A stretch of 10,000 bases of DNA. Origin: Chromera velia (Eukaryota; Sar; Chromeraceae). Each line of letters opens with the position of its first letter. The stretch's first letter is position 1. Both the position numbers and the translations under genes were made by a program. The stretch covers positions 10,001 to 20,000 of the forward strand of contig JAHBMJ010000532.1 of the NCBI GenBank assembly GCA_018398765.1, in the 5' to 3' direction. This document shows, one piece after another, positions 6,764 through 10,000 of the stretch. Under the pieces are notes generated by a model. The model did not search any database. It had not been told where the DNA came from and worked only from the letters and a program-made list of their open reading frames with translations.

Positions 6764-8247
6764 TGAATCCTTCTACTTCTTCCAATCTGAAGTTCATTTC
6801 TGACGAGCTGCCACAAAGGCAGCAAGTCAACTCGTCTGAAGATTATCTTGAGTTGCTTCAACTGTGGGCCAAGGAGTATGCCAGCTATGCTGGACTCCGA
6901 AAGCTCAAAGGAGCGATCGAGGTTTCTTCGTTCCTCGTGGATAAGGCCCTCCAGAGACAGACTGTGTCTCTGGCTTCTAATCCTCAACATGTCCTTCTAG
7001 TTAGGCAGGCTGGCGAGGAACTTGCAAACTTTAAAGACCGTGTTTGCGACTGGACAGAGAAGTTTTTGCAGACCCTCTCTGGCGACAATACGCAGCTTTC
7101 TCCGGACCTCCAGAAAGAGACAGCGTGGGCAACCTTCAAGTCCTTCGTCACCTTCATCACCGAGATCATAGTATTACTTGTTGGAGTCGCGCTCTCTCTG
7201 TCCTTCAAGGAGAAGTACTTTGCCTACAAGGGGTTGCTTGCGGATTTGAAGAGCCGGTCCCTGGAGCCCGCCGATTTCGTTGTGCGGGTCAAGTTTTGGT
7301 CTCTCCTCCCTGAAGAGATCAAAGCCCTTGCCCGCACCAAGCCGAAGAAGCAGGTTCGAGGTACCGGCGATCCACTTTCCGTCAAGCACAGCTGGAAGTA
7401 TATGCAAGAGGTCATCGAGGAGGCCATGGCGACCCTGAACTAGAAGCATACCCGCTTTGAGTGGGTTGCATCCGTTTTGTCTGGAGTTCTCCGTCTTTGC
7501 AGCTTCAGCAACACCAGTGTGAAGAAGAGGGAGATTGAGGTTTCTAAGTACTATAAGGATGGGGCACATGACAGCACCAGCGGGTCCTCCGGCGCCAGTC
7601 TTGAGCAGTCGATTGTTGTGACTGACCTTTCTAGAGACATTCAGTCAATGGATCCTGAGAGGGTCCAAATGCTCACCGACTTCTCTCGGAAGTGGAGTGA
7701 GAAGATAAAAGGTTCAGGCAGCGGGAACGTTGGAAGAAGCAACAACTGGAAGAATCGACAGTAGAGGCAGCAGCAGTCCTACCAAGGGTAGCAGCAGTCT
7801 GATGATAAACAGCAAAGCTAGTCTTCCCAGTTTTCAGGCCAGAAGGGGGGACAGTCTCTCTCTAAGGCTGATATCGACAGTATCGCTTCCATGATGTTAA
7901 AGATGGAAGAAGACAAGAAAGAAGGGGATAGCAGCAGAGAGACAGCAAAGATGACCCGGAAGAAAGTGAGAATGGCAGTCACATCCTGTGAAGCAGAAAC
8001 CAATGAGGCCATTCGCTATGGCGGCGGCTTTGTTGATATGGTGTTCGAGCAGCCTCCTGCCTGGATCCAGAGTTTGCCAATCGTAGAATACTCTGACGCA
8101 GAGCTGGAGGAAGATGCTCCAGCTGTCGAGGGTAGGACAGACACTGAGGAGACAGAGGGGGGGCAGCAAGGGGAGCGTCGGATTTTCGATATGTCAAATC
8201 CTGCCGATCAGGAAGCATGGATGGCTTGCTTTGCAAACTGCATGTGA
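6763..8247 (+). pseudogene. Unidentified 494-codon frame, Gag-like in layout, interrupted by four TAG codons
   Basis: One frame runs from ATG 6763 to TGA 8245-8247, with TAG only at 7441-7443, 7762-7764, 7789-7791 and 7819-7821. Uninterrupted pieces are 226, 106, 8, 9 and 141 codons. Residues 1-226 are mostly helical and charged, with one strongly hydrophobic segment at about 128-148 (EIIVLLVGVALSLSF) that could be a membrane helix or protein core. Next comes a Ser/Gly-rich part, then a basic Gln-rich stretch (codons about 325-365) around three of the TAGs. Last is an acidic C-terminus ending DQEAWMACFANCM. A globular part followed by a basic Q-rich part is typical of retroelement Gag, but no CCHC knuckle, protease or reverse transcriptase is present. 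The TAGs may be decay (CAG to TAG) or read through. Function unknown. Confidence 0.55.
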
Positions 8248-8517
8248 ATTTCTTCTCTTTCCTTTGCATGTGCCTTGTTTCTCAGGAAAGGATCCGAAAG
8301 GATCAAAATTTGAACACGCATTGATCCAATGACATTGGAATGAAAGATGACTGGTTGCTTTTGTGCATACAGTGTGTGTGACTGTAATTCCACCTTTGAA
8401 GATGATTGGTTGCTTGCATCCACCTTTAAAGATGATCGATCTATTGTACACAGAAAGTCATACTGTGTAATTCCGCTCTTTCTCCATGATTGCTTTCATT
8501 TGATTCCTGTTGAGAAC
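8248..8517 (+). repeat. Post-gene region with short imperfect repeats
   Basis: No gene recognised. GAAAGGATC occurs twice (8286 and 8296). AARATGAYTGGTTGCTT occurs at about 8344 and 8399, with a third relative, AAAGATGATCGATC, near 8428. The pieces TTCCACCTTTGAA and TCCACCTTTAAA precede the second and third units. This is a degenerate array with irregular spacing (about 55 and 30 bp). It might be the 3' untranslated region of the Gag-like unit. Confidence 0.5.
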
Positions 8518-8899
8518 TTAAGGCAAGAACGGGGGGGTTGAAGCCTTTGAAGTGCAGTTAGTTAGAGCAAGCGGCTGTTTCTTCCCTTTGTTTTTCTCTC
8601 TTGTGTTTCGATCTCGTTCTCTTTGCACAGAAACGCAATCGAGGGGGGGAGTTGAACTATAGGATCCCAGCCTGTTGTGGGCCGTGAGTCGTATGTCTGG
8701 ACGCACCGGGCCGAGCGTCCAAGGCCAGCCGCGGGGTAATCGCTTCCATGCGAATTCGATTGATCGCCGCACGCATTCGCGTGCATACCATTTTCCGAGT
8801 GCATGCCGGGTCTTGTTGAGATCGGATCTTGCCAAATTGATTCGTGAGTTGATCTAGGGACCTGTCCTTTTGAACACAGACTTTCTATCAAGAGCTCTG
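8518..8899. other. GC-richer island without a recognised gene
   Basis: From about 8680 to 8860 the DNA is richer in G+C. It holds a short perfect hairpin GCACGC-ATTC-GCGTGC (8769-8784) and an inverted pair CCTGTC/GACAGG about 30 bp apart near 8870-8905. A minus-strand ORF spans 8518-8835, but its composition and lack of any family pattern do not support a gene. A weak resemblance to the 4367-4608 insertion is reported as a finding. Confidence 0.35.
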
Positions 8900-9441
8900 A
8901 CAGGATGACCTACCTCTAGCGGGCAGTGTGCATATTCATTTTCCCTTAGGTCTCTAGTCAAAAATACTTAGTGAAGTATAGAAAGAAAAAAGAAAGCTGT
9001 TTTAGGTTTTTTATGTAAACTATATATGATAGAATTACTTTTTTTTATAATAATACTTAGTACTAAGCAACAATGCAATACGGTGTCAATACATAAATTC
9101 TCCTGAGGATTATACCTAGGATTATACTCATTTTTTTTTATTTTAAAAAATCTTATAATCTTAACCTGAAACTTGGCTTAAACGATGTAAAACGATGCTT
9201 AAACGCGTGTATGTGTAAAGTGACTACTACACTGACTAGCTGAAAATTAATTATATCAATTAAACCATACACACTGTGTTTATTAAATAGTGTTAAATAC
9301 ACAGTGCATAACAGACTTGCCAGTGGGATCTAGCTTACAATATTTGAGTTGTTGTACGAAAAAAACGGTCGTTCATGCATCATTTGCTGTTAAAATTCCT
9401 GGTTGCTTGCATTAACGTTTCCATGCACGCCGAAACAACAG
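8900..9441. other. AT-rich intergenic region with palindromes
   Basis: No coding frame recognised. It contains the palindrome CTTAGTACTAAG near 9056, paired AGGATTATAC units near 9106-9126, and a larger inverted repeat CACTGTGTTTATTAA / TTAAATACACAGTG at 9272-9286 and 9293-9306. If the minus-strand gene to the right ends at 9442, its polyadenylation signal would lie in this stretch, but none was singled out. Confidence 0.5.
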
Positions 9442-9649
9442 TCAGCCATCTTTGTCTGAATCGTACGAGTCGTCTGTTTCTCTGTATTCTAGCCCCTCTG
9501 CAATCGGATAGTCTCGAACCGGCGAGTATCCGTTCCCGTAGAAGAGGAACACTTCCTCGTCAGGCAGGATGTCTGTCTCTGCAACTGCCTGTGGAGGTTC
9601 GCCCTTCCTCATCCTCCACATCGCATTGGCAAAGCGACCGGGGGGGGGT
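9442..9649 (-). CDS. Last exon of a gene entering from the right; SET-domain-like C-terminus
   Basis: The acceptor CGCGTACAG|ACCCCC (9650/9649) leaves an exon of 208 nt ending in TGA (9444-9442), so the upstream exon must end in phase 2. The 68 residues include [11 protein letters not shown] and then [20 protein letters not shown], which follows the C-terminal pattern of SET protein methyltransferases ('a.rdI..gEEl..dYG..Y'). After it comes an acidic tail, [14 protein letters not shown]. The normally invariant Asn-His region would fall near the start of this exon, where ANAMW is seen instead. If correct, this is the end of the methyltransferase fold. SET pieces also travel with some retroelements. 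Translation further upstream is only Cys/Val repeats from the TG microsatellite, so that part is intron. Confidence 0.45.
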
Positions 9650-9655
9650 CTGTAC

Positions 9656-9664
9656 GCGCGCACG

Positions 9665-9696
<32 letters not shown>

Positions 9697-9864
9697 TACA
9701 CACACACGCACACGCACACGCACACACACGCACACGCACGCACACGCACACGCACGCACACGCACGCACACGCACACACACGCACACACGCACACACGCA
9801 CACACGCACACACGCACACACGCACACACGCGCACACACACACACACACACACACACTCACTCA

Positions 9865-9909
<45 letters not shown>

Positions 9910-9912
9910 GCA
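9656..9912. repeat. Long compound CA/CG microsatellite
   Basis: Alternating CACACG and CACG units over about 250 bp, with a CACTCACTCACT block near 9856. On the minus strand it is a GT/GC tract running up to the acceptor of the SET-like exon. Confidence 0.95.
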
Positions 9913-10000
9913 CATCCATCCATCCATACATCCATACATGCTTCCATACATACGTACAAACATACGCACAACACACACACACACACACGCACGCACACAC
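9913..10000. repeat. CATC/CATA tetranucleotide repeat followed by more CA repeat
   Basis: CATCCATCCATC followed by CATACATC-type units to about 9965, then CA repeat to the window end. Continues beyond the window. Confidence 0.9.

Noticed and set aside
6372-6990. Minus-strand ORFs over the promoter block and the start of the Gag-like frame
   Set aside because: Antisense shadows; the plus frame has the TATA box, hairpin block and long open extent.
8700-8760. Resemblance to the small-subunit rRNA CCGCGGTAAT region (GCCAGCCGCGGGGTAATCG)
   Set aside because: Only this short core resembles rRNA; the flanks do not follow the conserved 530-loop sequence.
8518-8891. Two overlapping minus-strand ORFs of about 105-109 codons
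   Set aside because: Overlap in different frames, no family pattern, Thr/Lys/Arg-rich ends from non-coding DNA; not enough support for a gene.
9560-9865. Cys/Val/Arg-rich minus-strand ORFs at the right end
   Set aside because: Same cause: microsatellite translation. Only the part from 9649 to 9442 looks like protein.
1-10000. tRNA or other structured RNA genes
   Set aside because: No cloverleaf with consistent anticodon and T-arm was recognised by eye; a tRNAscan-SE or Infernal run would be decisive.

Overview
The window looks like repeat-rich nuclear DNA of a eukaryote. Minus-strand coding segments have to be joined across GT..AG introns with polypyrimidine tracts. Long CA/TG microsatellites are present, and at least three transposon-like units fill most of the space. 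No bacterial gene organisation, rRNA, tRNA or CRISPR was recognised. A TE-rich protist or alga such as a chromerid would fit (intron style, hAT plus unfamiliar elements), but that is an inference with low confidence.

Layout. (1) Positions 1 to about 3975, minus strand: a hAT-superfamily transposase gene hidden in at least five exons. Its parts run in order from 3973 down to 682: an N-terminal linker, a BED-type zinc finger, an RNase H-like catalytic region, a conserved RW motif region and a C-terminal dimerisation region. It carries three in-frame stops (TGA, TAG, TAG) and several lost key residues, so this copy is probably dead. Further minus-strand coding sequence (500 to 1) runs off the left edge and is not recognised. 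(2) 3948-4070: a 44-bp tandem repeat at the 5' side of the hAT gene. (3) 4182-6411: two related AT-rich arms of about 257 bp in inverted orientation, bounded by TA dinucleotides. They are either one 2.23-kb TA-target element with long inverted repeats or two MITEs of one family. The left arm is split by a 242-bp insertion. The interior holds a weak minus-strand ORF and an imperfect 230-bp tandem duplication. (4) 6595-8247, plus strand: a promoter-like block with a perfect 11-bp hairpin next to a TATA box. It is followed by a 494-codon reading frame interrupted only by four TAG codons, three of them in a Gln-rich stretch. It resembles a retroelement Gag-type protein in layout but is not identified. 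(5) 8248-9441: no confident gene. It contains short imperfect repeats, a GC-richer island and an AT-rich stretch with a palindrome. (6) 9442-9649, minus strand: the last exon of a gene entering from the right, ending like a SET domain. Its upstream intron is a very long CA/TG microsatellite reaching the window end.

The genes do not form a pathway. The window reads as a graveyard of different mobile elements beside one or two host exons. The most interesting points are the hidden multi-exon hAT gene, the TAG-only interruption of the Gag-like frame, and the bias of inferred damaging changes towards C-to-T or G-to-A.
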